Positions 7,444-16,546 of a stretch of DNA of 36,288 bases are shown here, piece after piece. Source of the DNA: Bacillota bacterium. Its GTDB lineage: Bacteria > Bacillota > Clostridia > Christensenellales > SZUA-584. The stretch spans positions 1 through 36,288 of the forward strand of contig JAEWBO010000021.1 in assembly GCA_023391105.1 (NCBI GenBank), in the 5' to 3' direction. The position numbers and the translations under genes are program-made. Position 1 is the stretch's first letter; each line of letters opens with the position of its first letter. Under the pieces are notes generated by a model. It searched no databases, was not told the DNA's origin, and saw nothing but the letters and a program-made list of their open reading frames with translations.

Positions 7444-8304
7444 CTAATTCTCCTTAAACTGTTTTTCATATGTCCAAACCGCATCCGCCGGCGGGTCCTT
7501 TCGCAAATAGATAGCGTTAAGTATGCGCTCCTTGAAGCGCCACGATGTGAGCCTTGAAAAAGCATACAACGCCTTGTAGCCTGCTCCGACAGAGACCCGT
7601 GCAGGCGGATTCTTCATTTGAGCGATTTTCATCACAAGCTGCGCGCATTTTTCAGGGCCCGGAGAGGAAAGCTCGGAGCGTATCATTTCGTAAAGAGCGC
7701 GCTCCATGGGCTGTCTGTAGGCCGTCCGGGAAGACTTCTTCGTAAATTCGCGTTTTTCTGTGAATCCGGTTTTGGTGTCGCCCGGCTCAACCGTGCAGCA
7801 TTTTATGCCGAAAGGTTTGACTTCCATGCGAAGCGTCAGCGTGAGCATAAACAGCGCGGACTTTACGGCACTGTACATCGCCTGAAAAGCAATCGGAAAA
7901 CACGCGGCCATTGAGCCGATGTTGATGACCATGCCGCTTTTTTGCTGCCGCATGACGGGAAGCACATGATTCAAAACATTGATCACGCCGAAGAAACACA
8001 CGTCAAACTGTTTTTTTGCTTCGTCGGCTGTGGTTTCCTCAATTGCGCCTGCAATACCGCTGCCCGCGGCGTTAACAAGCACATCGATCTTCCCCTGCTT
8101 CTCGACCACGTATTTCACTGCATCAGCAATGGATTGATCGTCCTCCAGCGTCATGGGCACCATCTCGTAACACGCGCCGTCTTTTTCCAACGTTTCATAG
8201 CCTGCACGCCGTGACGTCCCGTATACGATAAATCCGTTTTTGGCCATGGTCTGCGCCACAGCCCGGCCGATACCCGAGCTTGCGCCCGTGATAAAGGCCA
8301 CCAT
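7444..8304 (-). CDS. Short-chain dehydrogenase/reductase
   Basis: NAD(P)-dependent oxidoreductase. The Rossmann motif TGASSGIG is at residues 6-13 from the chosen start, followed by NAAG and the catalytic YSAVK (Tyr-x-x-x-Lys) with an upstream Ser in GSMAA. It is longer than the ~250-residue classical SDR, with a C-terminal tail of basic and aromatic residues. I placed the start at 8304 (MVAFITG). An in-frame ATG at 8322 coincides with the predicted transcription start (-10 at 8329-8334) and would be leaderless, and a further upstream start at 8346 lies before that promoter. It is co-transcribed with the nitroreductase. The substrate cannot be inferred. Confidence 0.87.
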   Translation of the reverse strand: MVAFITGASSGIGRAVAQTMAKNGFIVYGTSRRAGYETLEKDGACYEMVPMTLEDDQSIADAVKYVVEKQGKIDVLVNAAGSGIAGAIEETTADEAKKQFDVCFFGVINVLNHVLPVMRQQKSGMVINIGSMAACFPIAFQAMYSAVKSALFMLTLTLRMEVKPFGIKCCTVEPGDTKTGFTEKREFTKKSSRTAYRQPMERALYEMIRSELSSPGPEKCAQLVMKIAQMKNPPARVSVGAGYKALYAFSRLTSWRFKERILNAIYLRKDPPADAVWTYEKQFKEN

Positions 8305-8328
8305 ATTTGCTTCGTCTCTCATACGTTT

Positions 8329-8357
8329 ATTGTAAACACATATCAAACAAAATTCAA
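8329..8357 (-). promoter_or_regulatory. Promoter of the SDR-nitroreductase pair
   Basis: Read on the minus strand: TTGAAT, 17-bp spacer, TACAAT (8334-8329). It lies in the 84-bp gap downstream of the CPBP gene. Confidence 0.45.
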
Positions 8358-8388
8358 CAACTTCAGTATAAACGCCCGCACGGCGATT

Positions 8389-9309
8389 TTATGTCTGAGT
8401 AAACATGGAATACGTGTTTGCTGCAAAAAGCGCTGCGCTGGCGATATAAAACAATATCATACCCACGTTTAATAATGCGGTTCTTTTTCCTTTGTCCACC
8501 GCAAACAGACCGGCGCTCATCACGATGCGCTTCTTGTTAATAAAGAAGAGAACGATTCCCGCGATGGCCATACCAAAAACCGCCAACATGATAGGCCCCG
8601 TCACTATCATGGCTGTGATGGATGCCTGAAGCGCCAACACTGAAATCACACTGCCGATAAAGTTGATGATCATATGTAAAATAATCGTGTAAATCACCTT
8701 GCCCGTCTTCACAAATATGTATCCAAAAGCAAGCCCCAGCCCAAACGCGTAGAAGAACTGAGTCAGGTTTCCATGGATGAGCCCGAAGGCAAGGCCGCTC
8801 AATATGACAGCCGGTTTTTCGCCGTATGGCAACAGCTTGGGAATCAGCAGCCTGCGAAAGAACAGCTCCTCCATGACGGGTGCCAGCAAGGTTACGAACA
8901 CCAGATTGACCCAGACGCTGGAGCCCGCAATAAGCTCCTGTATTAAGTTCGTCATGCTGCTTTGAGTGAACATTGCTATGACCAGATTGACGATATTGCC
9001 TGCCAGATTGCCCGCATACATGATGGTAAAGCATATCATCATGACGATCATGAATTGTCCGGCTTTCAGCTTCTTTGGAGCAACAGACTGCACCGGTGTT
9101 TTGCGCATGATCAAAGCCGCGAGCGGCATGGCAACAATATATTGCGGAAATACCGTGAGCATATACCGCAGCCATTCATTGTCCATCTCCCGAACGAAAA
9201 TCCGGTAGCCAACCAGCTGCAGTATCACCGTCATGGCCACCATGACCAGCAAAGCAAACCCGACGCGTGAGAAGACACGCCTGTTTAAATTTAATTCCGT
9301 AAGCTCCAA
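8389..9309 (-). CDS. CPBP-family intramembrane metalloprotease
   Basis: 306-residue polytopic membrane protein with the Abi/CPBP (Rce1-like) signatures. These are EELFFRR (the EExxxR motif) in MEELFFRRLLIPKL, FGLIHGN (FxxxH) about 27 residues later, and HMIINF (HxxxN) near residue 210. These residues form the glutamate/histidine active site. About eight hydrophobic segments are present. The start is TTG at 9309, supported by GAGGGGGG about 6 nt upstream. Family members cleave membrane peptides or CAAX proteins; no peptide or bacteriocin gene is adjacent, so the substrate is open. Confidence 0.88.
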   Translation of the reverse strand: MELTELNLNRRVFSRVGFALLVMVAMTVILQLVGYRIFVREMDNEWLRYMLTVFPQYIVAMPLAALIMRKTPVQSVAPKKLKAGQFMIVMMICFTIMYAGNLAGNIVNLVIAMFTQSSMTNLIQELIAGSSVWVNLVFVTLLAPVMEELFFRRLLIPKLLPYGEKPAVILSGLAFGLIHGNLTQFFYAFGLGLAFGYIFVKTGKVIYTIILHMIINFIGSVISVLALQASITAMIVTGPIMLAVFGMAIAGIVLFFINKKRIVMSAGLFAVDKGKRTALLNVGMILFYIASAALFAANTYSMFTQT

Positions 9310-9470
9310 AACAATCCCCCCTCTTTATAACTACTGGTATAACGCAGCACGTTATATGACCTTCAGGTATATAATGCCGACTGCCGCTATCATTATCAAT
9401 AGTATGCATCCAGATTTCCCAATGCTCAATCATCCTTCACAGGTCAAAACAATGACATCGCCAGACAAAC
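9310..9470. other. Intergenic segment, nothing recognised
   Basis: Together with the terminator that follows, this forms a 235-bp gap between ileS and the CPBP gene. Apart from TATA-like strings I see no gene or clear promoter for the CPBP gene. Confidence 0.4.
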
Positions 9471-9504
9471 AACGCCCCGCTTGTATATTGCAAAACGGGG
9501 CGTT
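9471..9504 (-). terminator. Terminator after ileS
   Basis: 9-bp perfect stem AACGCCCCG (9471-9479) and CGGGGCGTT (9496-9504). Read on the minus strand it is followed by gtttgtct, a modest T-rich tail. Confidence 0.65.
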
Positions 9505-9544
9505 AACTGTCTGAAACAAATGATGTCTACCGTTATTTCGCCGG

Positions 9545-12500
9545 TTATATCTTCTGTACGCTAAGCGTGGCCTTTTCGCCGTTGATATCCCAGTCCTTCG
9601 TGTAGCCCGCAAGCTCCCCGGACAGCTCATCTGCTAAAACCTCGGCCTTGATCTCGTCCGCGTTGCGCTCTATCACACCTGCGAGCCGCTCGTTGTTTGT
9701 GACGGCAAGCCGGATATGATCCATCACCTCGAAGCCGGCTTCCTTGCGCATCGTTTGAATCTTGCTGATCATCTCGCGCACAAAGCCTTCCTCGATGAGC
9801 GCCTTCGAAAGCGTCGTGTCGAGTATCACGCTTAAAGGCCCTTCGGTCTCCACCACGAAGCCTTCCTTGTGTATGGGCTCGATCAGTAAATCCTCTTCGA
9901 CGAGTGCCATAGTCTGACCGCCTGCCTCAAACGTATATGTCTCACCCGCGCGCACCGTGTCTACGATCTTCACAGGATCGGCTTCACCGAGATGCGTCCT
10001 GATTTCGCCCAGCAGCTTGCCGTAGCGAGGCCCCAGCGTTTTGAGCTGCGGCTTCAGGTTATACGAGATGAACGCCGATACATCGGCACCAAGCCATGCC
10101 TTCTTGACGTTGAGCTCACCTTCGACGAGCTTCTTGTACATTTCGTCCAGCGTGTCGATGCCCGCCACATACAGGTTGGCAATGGGTTGACGGTTTTTGA
10201 TGACCGCAGTGTTGCGCGCGCTACGCCCCAGCACCACGATATTCAGCACCGCGTCCATGCTTTTTTCAAGCTCTTTGTCAATCATACTCTCATCAGCCCC
10301 GGGATATGTGCAAAGATGCACGCTCTCGGGCGCGGATGAATCCACGCTGCGCACGATGTTCTGATACATCGTCTCGGTCATGAACGGGATGAAAGGCGCA
10401 GCGAGACGGCACAGCGTCTCCAGCACGGTATACAGCGTCAAAAACGCGTCCACCTTGTCCTGCTCCATGCCGGGTGCCCAGAAACGCCCGCGGCAGCGGC
10501 GCACATACCAGTTAGACAGCTCATCCACGAATTTATCCATCTCACGAGCGGGCTCGGTCAGGCGATAATTATCCAAATGCTTGCTCACCGATTTGATGAG
10601 CGTGTGCAGGCGCGAGAGTATCCATCTGTCCATCACGTTATCCAGCTTCAATTTGTGCTTGGTCGGGTCAAAATCGTCGATATCCGCATAAAGGACATAA
10701 AACGCGTACGTGTTCCACAGCGTACCCATGAACTTGCGCTGCGCTTCGGACACGGCATCCGCGTAAAAGCGGCTCGGCAGCCATGGCATGCTGCCCACAT
10801 AGAAATACCAACGCACCGCATCGGCACCCTGATTATCAAGCACCGTCCACGGATCCACCACGTTGCCCTTGTGCTTGCTCATCTTCTGGCCGTCTTTGTC
10901 CTGCACGTGACCAAGCACGATGCAGTTTTCAAACGGATTGCGCTCGAAAACGAGCGTACCGATGGCGAGCAGCGTATAAAACCAGCCGCGCGTCTGATCG
11001 ACCGCTTCGCTGATGAAGTCGGCCGGGAAGCGTTTTTCAAATTCTTCTTTGTTCTCAAACGGGTAATGCCATTGCGCGAACGGCATCGAACCCGAATCGT
11101 ACCAGCAGTCGATGACTTCGCTGACGCGCTTCATCGCAGAGCCGCACTCGTCGCACTTGATGGTGACAGCGTCGATAAACGGCTTATGCAGCTCCAAGTC
11201 CTCAGGCACATTCTGTCCCTTTTCGCGCAGTTCCGCCACCGAACCGATCACGGTGTAATGGCCGCACTTGCATTGCCATACGGGCAGCGGCGTGCCCCAG
11301 TAGCGCTCACGCGAAAGACCCCAGTCGATCACGTTCTCCAAGAAGTTGCCCATGCGGCCTTCCTTGATGTTCTCGGGCAGCCAGTTCACCGCGCGGTTGT
11401 TTTTCATCAGCAGATCTTTGACCGCCGTCATTTTGATAAACCATGTGCTTCTTGCATAGTAAAGCAACGGCGTGTCGCAGCGCCAGCAGAACGGATAGCT
11501 GTGCGAATACGCCTTGGTGGCAAGCAGCAATTCTCGCTCTTTGAGATCCGCTATGATCTTCGGGTCGCCGTCCTTCACGAACACGCCTTCCCAAGGTGTT
11601 CCCGCCTTGAAGCGGCCCTGTTCGTTAACCATCTGCACGAAAGGCAAGTCGTATTTGCGGCCCACACGCGCATCGTCTTCACCGAACGCAGGCGCGATAT
11701 GCACGATGCCCGAGCCGTCCGACAACGTGACATAATCGTCGACGGTTAAGAACCACGCTTTTTTGTCCGCCGCGCCGAAGTCATAAAGCGGCACATATTC
11801 CTTGTATTCCAAATCCTTGCCGGTGTATTCCTCGATAACCTGCTTGCCCTCGCCAAGCACTGTCTCCACAAGCGCCGCCGCCATGATGAGATGCGCCCCC
11901 TCGTGCGCCACCTTGACGTATTTCTCGCGCGGGTTTAAACAAAGCGCCACGTTGGAAGGCAGCGTCCACGGCGTCGTCGTCCATGCGAGGTAGTAGGTAT
12001 TTTCGGCGTCCTTCGCCTTAAACTTAACGAAAATGGATTCTTCCTCAACGTCCTTATACCCTTGCGCCACCTCGTGCGACGAAAGCGCTGTTCCGCAGCG
12101 CGGGCAATAGGGCACAACCTTGTGGCCCTTATACATAAGCCCCTTATCCGCTACCTGCTTTAGCGACCACCACACGGATTCGATGTAGTTGTTGTCGTAT
12201 GTGATATACGGGTGCTCCATGTCCGCCCAGAAGCCCACGCGCTCGCTCATGCGTTCCCACTCGCCCTGGTATTTCCAGACGCTCTTTTTGCATTCCGCAA
12301 TAAACGGCTCCACGCCGTACTGTTCTATCTGCTCCTTGCCATCAAGCCCCAGCAGCTTTTCCACCTCAAGCTCCACAGGCAGACCGTGCGTATCCCAGCC
12401 TGCTTTGCGCAGCACATCGTAGCCCTGCATCGTGCGGTAGCGCGGAATCAGGTCTTTGATGCTGCGCGTCAAAATATGGCCGATGTGAGGCTTGCCGTTC

Positions 12501-12652
12501 GCCGTTGGCGGGCCGTCATAGAACGTATAGGCCTTGGCCCCTTTGTTTTTATCCACGGTCTTTTTGAATATCTCTTTTTGCTCCCAAAACTTCAAAACGT
12601 CTAGCTCACGATCCTTGAAGTTAAGGTTTTTATCAACCTGTTTGTAAAGCAT
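9545..12652 (-). CDS. ileS: Isoleucyl-tRNA synthetase, eukaryote-like type
   Basis: Charges tRNA-Ile with isoleucine. 1035 residues. The class I signatures are PHIGH at 55-59 and KMSKH at 590-594, with GWDTHGLPVE nearby and a CP1 editing domain between them (TTPWTLPSN). The anticodon-binding region and an extended C-terminal domain follow. The overall sequence is of the long, eukaryote-like IleS clade (IleS2) found in many Clostridia, which is often linked with low mupirocin sensitivity; that property is family knowledge, not shown here. I chose the start at 12652 because GAGGGAG lies just upstream. A longer reading to 12715 would run into the T-box terminator. A T-box leader controls the gene. 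Confidence 0.97.
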   Translation of the reverse strand: MLYKQVDKNLNFKDRELDVLKFWEQKEIFKKTVDKNKGAKAYTFYDGPPTANGKPHIGHILTRSIKDLIPRYRTMQGYDVLRKAGWDTHGLPVELEVEKLLGLDGKEQIEQYGVEPFIAECKKSVWKYQGEWERMSERVGFWADMEHPYITYDNNYIESVWWSLKQVADKGLMYKGHKVVPYCPRCGTALSSHEVAQGYKDVEEESIFVKFKAKDAENTYYLAWTTTPWTLPSNVALCLNPREKYVKVAHEGAHLIMAAALVETVLGEGKQVIEEYTGKDLEYKEYVPLYDFGAADKKAWFLTVDDYVTLSDGSGIVHIAPAFGEDDARVGRKYDLPFVQMVNEQGRFKAGTPWEGVFVKDGDPKIIADLKERELLLATKAYSHSYPFCWRCDTPLLYYARSTWFIKMTAVKDLLMKNNRAVNWLPENIKEGRMGNFLENVIDWGLSRERYWGTPLPVWQCKCGHYTVIGSVAELREKGQNVPEDLELHKPFIDAVTIKCDECGSAMKRVSEVIDCWYDSGSMPFAQWHYPFENKEEFEKRFPADFISEAVDQTRGWFYTLLAIGTLVFERNPFENCIVLGHVQDKDGQKMSKHKGNVVDPWTVLDNQGADAVRWYFYVGSMPWLPSRFYADAVSEAQRKFMGTLWNTYAFYVLYADIDDFDPTKHKLKLDNVMDRWILSRLHTLIKSVSKHLDNYRLTEPAREMDKFVDELSNWYVRRCRGRFWAPGMEQDKVDAFLTLYTVLETLCRLAAPFIPFMTETMYQNIVRSVDSSAPESVHLCTYPGADESMIDKELEKSMDAVLNIVVLGRSARNTAVIKNRQPIANLYVAGIDTLDEMYKKLVEGELNVKKAWLGADVSAFISYNLKPQLKTLGPRYGKLLGEIRTHLGEADPVKIVDTVRAGETYTFEAGGQTMALVEEDLLIEPIHKEGFVVETEGPLSVILDTTLSKALIEEGFVREMISKIQTMRKEAGFEVMDHIRLAVTNNERLAGVIERNADEIKAEVLADELSGELAGYTKDWDINGEKATLSVQKI

Positions 12653-12696
12653 GTCTATCTCCCTCTTAAAATTGCCATGCACTGGCGTCAAATAAT

Positions 12697-12962
12697 AAAA
12701 AGCGTCCCTGCCCATGGGGCAAAAGACGCATATCTTCTACGGTACCACCCAAATGATGCTTTGATGAGCATCTCTTTTGTGCGCGGTAACGGGCGCAAAA
12801 CCGTTCTTGCTTACATCGTTTTCGGCAAAAATGCGTAGCGGGTGATGACTTATGTGCCGCATTGGTCGGGGCTTTCACCGCTTCCCCGCTCGCTATGCCA
12901 ATGGTTCGCACCGGCCGTGTCCCGCATCATGGCATTATCATGATTCCCATTTACAATATTCC
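12697..12962 (-). promoter_or_regulatory. T-box leader of ileS
   Basis: On the minus strand the T-box core GGGTGGTACCG (about 12750-12740) precedes an intrinsic terminator whose arms are GCGTC...GACGC with a GC-rich inner stem (12729-12702), followed by TTTTT. Stem I lies upstream (~12955-12840) and includes the typical GGTGAAAGCCCCG stretch. Uncharged tRNA pairs with the core and a specifier codon and prevents termination. The gene downstream implies an isoleucine specifier; I could not fix its exact position by eye. Confidence 0.9.
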
Positions 12963-12964
12963 TT

Positions 12965-12993
12965 ATTATAAAGGTATCTTGTATATTTGTAAA
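12965..12993 (-). promoter_or_regulatory. Promoter of the ileS T-box transcript
   Basis: Minus strand: TTTACA (12993-12988), 17-bp spacer, TATAAT (12970-12965). Transcription would start near 12958, giving a leader of about 300 nt. Confidence 0.75.
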
Positions 12994-13018
12994 GAACGGG
13001 ATCAATGTCGTTTATCAC

Positions 13019-14614
13019 TCACCAAATCCTAAGCTTTTCCATCACGCGCGTGATGCGTCCACCGCCCGGCAGAAAAACCATATCATCTTTTTTGAGCACA
13101 AACGCGAACACGAGAGTTAAGTAAAGCAACCCTGCCAGCGCAATTTCCAGCACTGTCGCGAGCTTGTCAAGCATCATGTTTACCAGCAGCGGATACGTCA
13201 GATACACAAAAATGCCCATCACCCCGGCGGCAAATAAAGGCTTTATGATGTGGTCTAAAAGTTTGAGCCTGAAACGGGCGTATTTGATAACACAGACGAT
13301 ATCGAGAACTCCGGCAATAAAGTAGCACGCTGCGGTGCCGATGGCGGCGCCCTTTATGTTGAGCTCAGGAATGCGAATCAGTATCAGGCTGGCAGCAATT
13401 TTGACAGCGACGCCGATAAACAAATTGATAACAGGCACATACGTTTTGCCCAAGCCCTGCAATATGCCTGTCGTTGTCTGCACAATCGTCAGGAACAGCA
13501 CACTCGCGGCCATAATCTCAAGCAGGCTTCCTGCGGTTTGCAGCTCTTGCCCCCGTACCGAGGAATAAAGAAGCCCAATGATGGGCTGGGCTAGAAAATA
13601 AAAACCGACTGCGCATGGCAAGCCCACGAGAAGCGCAAGCTTAAAGCCCATGTCCGCTTTTTTGGCCGCTCCGGCTTCGTCCTTCCTCGCCTTGGATTCT
13701 GATATAGCGGGCACAAGGCTCATCGCCAGCGCCAGCGACAATATCGCTGGCATATTCACAAGCGGATTCACAACATTTGAAATATTTCCGTACAGGGCAT
13801 CTGCTTCACTTGCGGAATAACCCATGCCAAGCAGTGAATTGGTCACAATCCCCAAATCTGCGGTCTGCACTGAGGGCATCGCCAATGCACCCAATATGAT
13901 AGGGAACGCCAGGTAGAAAAGCTGTCGTCCTACTCCATTTAAGCTTTTTGATTGGCTGCTTTTCATGATCTGAAGCCTTATTTGGCCTTTGTGCCGGAAA
14001 TAAACGATCATGATGAAAATAAGCGCAAGCAGCTCCGAAAGTGTCACACCGAGCACCGCACCCGCCGCACCATAGGCAACGCCATTTGCCTTCCAGAGGT
14101 TCGCAAAATACAGCCCCAGCCCCAGCTTGCCCAGCTGCTCGATCAGTTGAGAGAAAGCCGTGGGCGACATCATTTGCAGGCCTTGAAAATAGCCCCTGTA
14201 TGCGGATAACACGGATACAAAGAAAAGAGACGGTGCGATGGCCAGAAAGCCAATATCAGCTTCGGGACGCCCTGCCCAGCCTGCGAGTAGGCCGCTTGAA
14301 AGCATCATGGCCAAAGTGGTCACAATGCCGATTATGCCAAGCGCCTTGAGCGCTGTTTTAAAAACCTGATGAGCGCCTTTGTAATCGCCGAATGTTACGC
14401 GCTCGGACACCATTTTGGAAATAGCAACGGGAAGTCCGGCGCTGGATATCACGAGCAGCCAGGTATAAACGGGATATGGTGTCGAATAATAGGCCATACC
14501 GCTTGTGCCCAGAAGGTTCGTCATCGGTATCCTGTATACCGCCCCGATCACCTTGCAGACAAGGCCAATGATGCCAAGCACAGCGGCGCCCTTTAAAAAG
14601 CTATTCTGCTTCAT
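13019..14614 (-). CDS. spoVB: SpoVB/MurJ-like polysaccharide flippase
   Basis: 531-residue membrane protein of the MOP superfamily with about 14 hydrophobic segments. The N-terminal stretch FLKGAAVLGIIGLVCKVIGAVYRIPM is typical of SpoVB and polysaccharide exporters; YRGYFQGLQMMSPTAFSQ and GNISNVVNPLVNMPAILSLAL are further family landmarks. It probably flips lipid-linked cell-wall or spore-cortex precursors. The start at 14614 has AGGA 5 nt upstream. An in-frame GTG at 14680 would add 22 residues without a ribosome site. It is a single-gene transcript from the promoter at 14703-14731. Confidence 0.88.
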   Translation of the reverse strand: MKQNSFLKGAAVLGIIGLVCKVIGAVYRIPMTNLLGTSGMAYYSTPYPVYTWLLVISSAGLPVAISKMVSERVTFGDYKGAHQVFKTALKALGIIGIVTTLAMMLSSGLLAGWAGRPEADIGFLAIAPSLFFVSVLSAYRGYFQGLQMMSPTAFSQLIEQLGKLGLGLYFANLWKANGVAYGAAGAVLGVTLSELLALIFIMIVYFRHKGQIRLQIMKSSQSKSLNGVGRQLFYLAFPIILGALAMPSVQTADLGIVTNSLLGMGYSASEADALYGNISNVVNPLVNMPAILSLALAMSLVPAISESKARKDEAGAAKKADMGFKLALLVGLPCAVGFYFLAQPIIGLLYSSVRGQELQTAGSLLEIMAASVLFLTIVQTTTGILQGLGKTYVPVINLFIGVAVKIAASLILIRIPELNIKGAAIGTAACYFIAGVLDIVCVIKYARFRLKLLDHIIKPLFAAGVMGIFVYLTYPLLVNMMLDKLATVLEIALAGLLYLTLVFAFVLKKDDMVFLPGGGRITRVMEKLRIW

Positions 14615-14702
14615 ATCAATCCTTGAATCACACCCAAAAAAAGCTGCGCTTTTCGGAGATCCCTTAATATAGATTTCCACCCACCAATATTCGATCGGGT
14701 GT

Positions 14703-14731
14703 ATTATAGTATAATTGATCCATTATGTAAA
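14703..14731 (-). promoter_or_regulatory. Promoter of the flippase gene
   Basis: Minus strand: TTTACA (14731-14726), 17-bp spacer, TATAAT (14708-14703). Confidence 0.7.
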
Positions 14732-14801
14732 TCATTCCATATCTTAATGCCACTTTAAAAAAATTCTATTTATTTAACGGCTCTTTTTTTGGCGGATTGA
14801 T

Positions 14802-14830
14802 TTGACCAAGGCGCAAGGCTGTCGTATACT
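14802..14830 (+). promoter_or_regulatory. Promoter of the dnaD leader or a small RNA
   Basis: TTGACC (14802-14807), exact 17-bp spacer, TATACT (14825-14830). Expected start near 14837, about 276 nt before the dnaD-like start codon. Confidence 0.7.
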
Positions 14831-14836
14831 ATTCAA

Positions 14837-15020
14837 AGATGAAACATGTATACCTTGGGTGCTCTTCGAGCATGTCGAAAAACCTACGGTTTTCCGCCAG
14901 TTTACCGGTTTTGCTTGTTCCTCACTGACTCGAAACTACGCAAAACCGCAAGGACGTGCGGGCAAAAGCCCGTCTTGCCCACGAATTATATTAAAGGACT
15001 TTTTACAGTCTGTTTTTGTA
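14837..15020 (+). ncRNA. Candidate structured RNA or leader before dnaD
   Basis: This segment has no convincing protein but a dense set of stems. They are TGCTCttcGAGCA near 14870; AAAACC/GGTTTT (14879-14893); a 9-bp perfect pair CGGTTTTGC/GCAAAACCG (14906-14914 with 14940-14948); and CGGGC/GCCCG with an AAAA loop (14959-14972). A weak terminator-like stem GACT/AGTC (14997-15010) is followed by tgTTTTTGT. With a good promoter in front it may be a small RNA or a cis-acting leader of the dnaD operon. I do not recognise a known class. Confidence 0.4.
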
Positions 15021-15112
15021 CCTTAGGGGGACATATTAAAAAAATGGATGCGTAAAGGCAGTTTACATTAACAGTTTTTGCGCTTTTGCCGCTTAAAAAT
15101 GAGGAGTCAAGA

Positions 15113-16546
15113 ATGCAGCTCAAGCTTAAAAACCACACAACACAAACCCTCGTGCCCAACCGCTTTATTGAGTGCTGTATCGGCGCGCCGGATAAATATA
15201 CGCAAGCGTATCTGCTCGTTTTGAAGCAAAGTGCCACGGATAAATCGATCGACTTCGATGTTCTTTGCGCACGGCTGCAAATGGACATGGAAGACGTGCT
15301 GCAAGCTTTTGAATACTGGCAGAAAAAAGGCGTGGCGCGCGTGGTTAACGGCCAGAGCATGTGCATTGAATTCGGCGATTTTGAGAGCCCCGCCATGCAT
15401 ACGGAGGAAGAGCTTTACACCGAGCGCGAGTTTAACCGGATGCTGCAAAATCTGTTTGGCACAAGGCAGCTCTCCCCTCACGATTATTTAAACATATACG
15501 ACTATACCGATACGTTCGGCCTTAGCAAAAAAGTGGTGCTCGCTCTCGTGGAATACTGCATACTGCTAAAGGGCAAGCGCGTGTCCATCTCATACATCGA
15601 CAAGGTGGCCAAGACATGGGCGGAAGACGAGCATATCGACACTGAGCAAAAGGCGCGGGACTACATCGAGTCTTACAAGATGATGTCGTCAGGCATCGCA
15701 AGCGTATTAAAGCAGCTCGGGCTTTCTGGACGCGGGCCCACGCAGGATGAATATGCGCTGTTCCAGAAGTGGACAAGCCAATGGGGTTTCACGCTGGAGG
15801 CCATACTCACCGCATGCGCCAAGACCACAGCCGCGCGTGAACCCAGCTTTAAATACCTTGATAAAATACTTGAACGTCTCAAGGAGCGCGGTCTTATCAC
15901 TTCGAGAACGATTGCCGAATCCCACGCGCAAAGCGAAAAGGAATCCGCGGCGCTCAAGGAGATCATGCATCTTCTTGGCGAGCCGTCGCAAAAGCCCTCG
16001 TTCGAGCACGAAAGCTTGTACCAAAAGTGGACAACCGTCTACGGGTTTGATAACACTTTACTGATACTCGCCGCAAAGCAGATGGGTGCGCGCGGCAAAA
16101 AACCTTTTGCCTATCTCGATGCCGTGCTGACTGACTGGTATAATAACCGCATATTCACAACAACCGATGCGCGGCGTTATATGGCGGAGCAAAAAGAGCT
16201 GAATGCCCACATCGCTTCTGTGTTTGAGACAGCGGGCATTCCCAAAACACCCACGGATGCGCATCGCAAGATATATGCGCGCTGGAACGACACATGGGGC
16301 CTCTCGCATGACGCCATATTGCTGGCTGCAGAGATCAGCACATTGTCGGAAAATCCATACCGCTACTTAAGCACGATACTCTCCAACTGGCATGGTGCGG
16401 GCGTGAAAACGCTGGCCGACGCACAACGCGAGACCAAAAAGCATAACAGCGGACAAACCGGCACGGCTGTGCGAGAATCCTTCGAGCGGCCTGTGGAAAA
16501 CTACGATCATCTCGCCGTCAATCTTTTTGAAGACGAAGGAGCATAA
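15113..16546 (+). CDS. DnaD-like replication protein with four repeats
   Basis: 477 residues. The N-terminal ~90 residues resemble the DnaD winged-helix domain (FDVLCARLQMDMEDVLQAFEYWQKKGV). Then come four tandem DnaD/DnaB_2-type helical repeats of about 75 residues each, at roughly 107-182, 194-268, 281-355 and 366-440. Each carries a ..YxxWxxxWGF/L..AILxA...Y(L/I)D.IL.W pattern. Most relatives have one or two. The family helps load the replicative helicase. The start at 15113 has GAGGAG upstream. The stop overlaps the next gene by one base (TAATG), so it is coupled to dnaC. Confidence 0.85.
   Translation: MQLKLKNHTTQTLVPNRFIECCIGAPDKYTQAYLLVLKQSATDKSIDFDVLCARLQMDMEDVLQAFEYWQKKGVARVVNGQSMCIEFGDFESPAMHTEEELYTEREFNRMLQNLFGTRQLSPHDYLNIYDYTDTFGLSKKVVLALVEYCILLKGKRVSISYIDKVAKTWAEDEHIDTEQKARDYIESYKMMSSGIASVLKQLGLSGRGPTQDEYALFQKWTSQWGFTLEAILTACAKTTAAREPSFKYLDKILERLKERGLITSRTIAESHAQSEKESAALKEIMHLLGEPSQKPSFEHESLYQKWTTVYGFDNTLLILAAKQMGARGKKPFAYLDAVLTDWYNNRIFTTTDARRYMAEQKELNAHIASVFETAGIPKTPTDAHRKIYARWNDTWGLSHDAILLAAEISTLSENPYRYLSTILSNWHGAGVKTLADAQRETKKHNSGQTGTAVRESFERPVENYDHLAVNLFEDEGA

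Noticed and set aside
10577..11749. 390-codon plus-strand open frame
   Set aside because: It is antisense to ileS, whose motifs and T-box are clear. The translation is rich in Arg, His and Val with no domain pattern, as expected for a shadow frame in GC-rich codons.
12666..12911. 81-codon minus-strand frame upstream of ileS
   Set aside because: It runs through the T-box core and terminator, so it is structural RNA rather than coding sequence.
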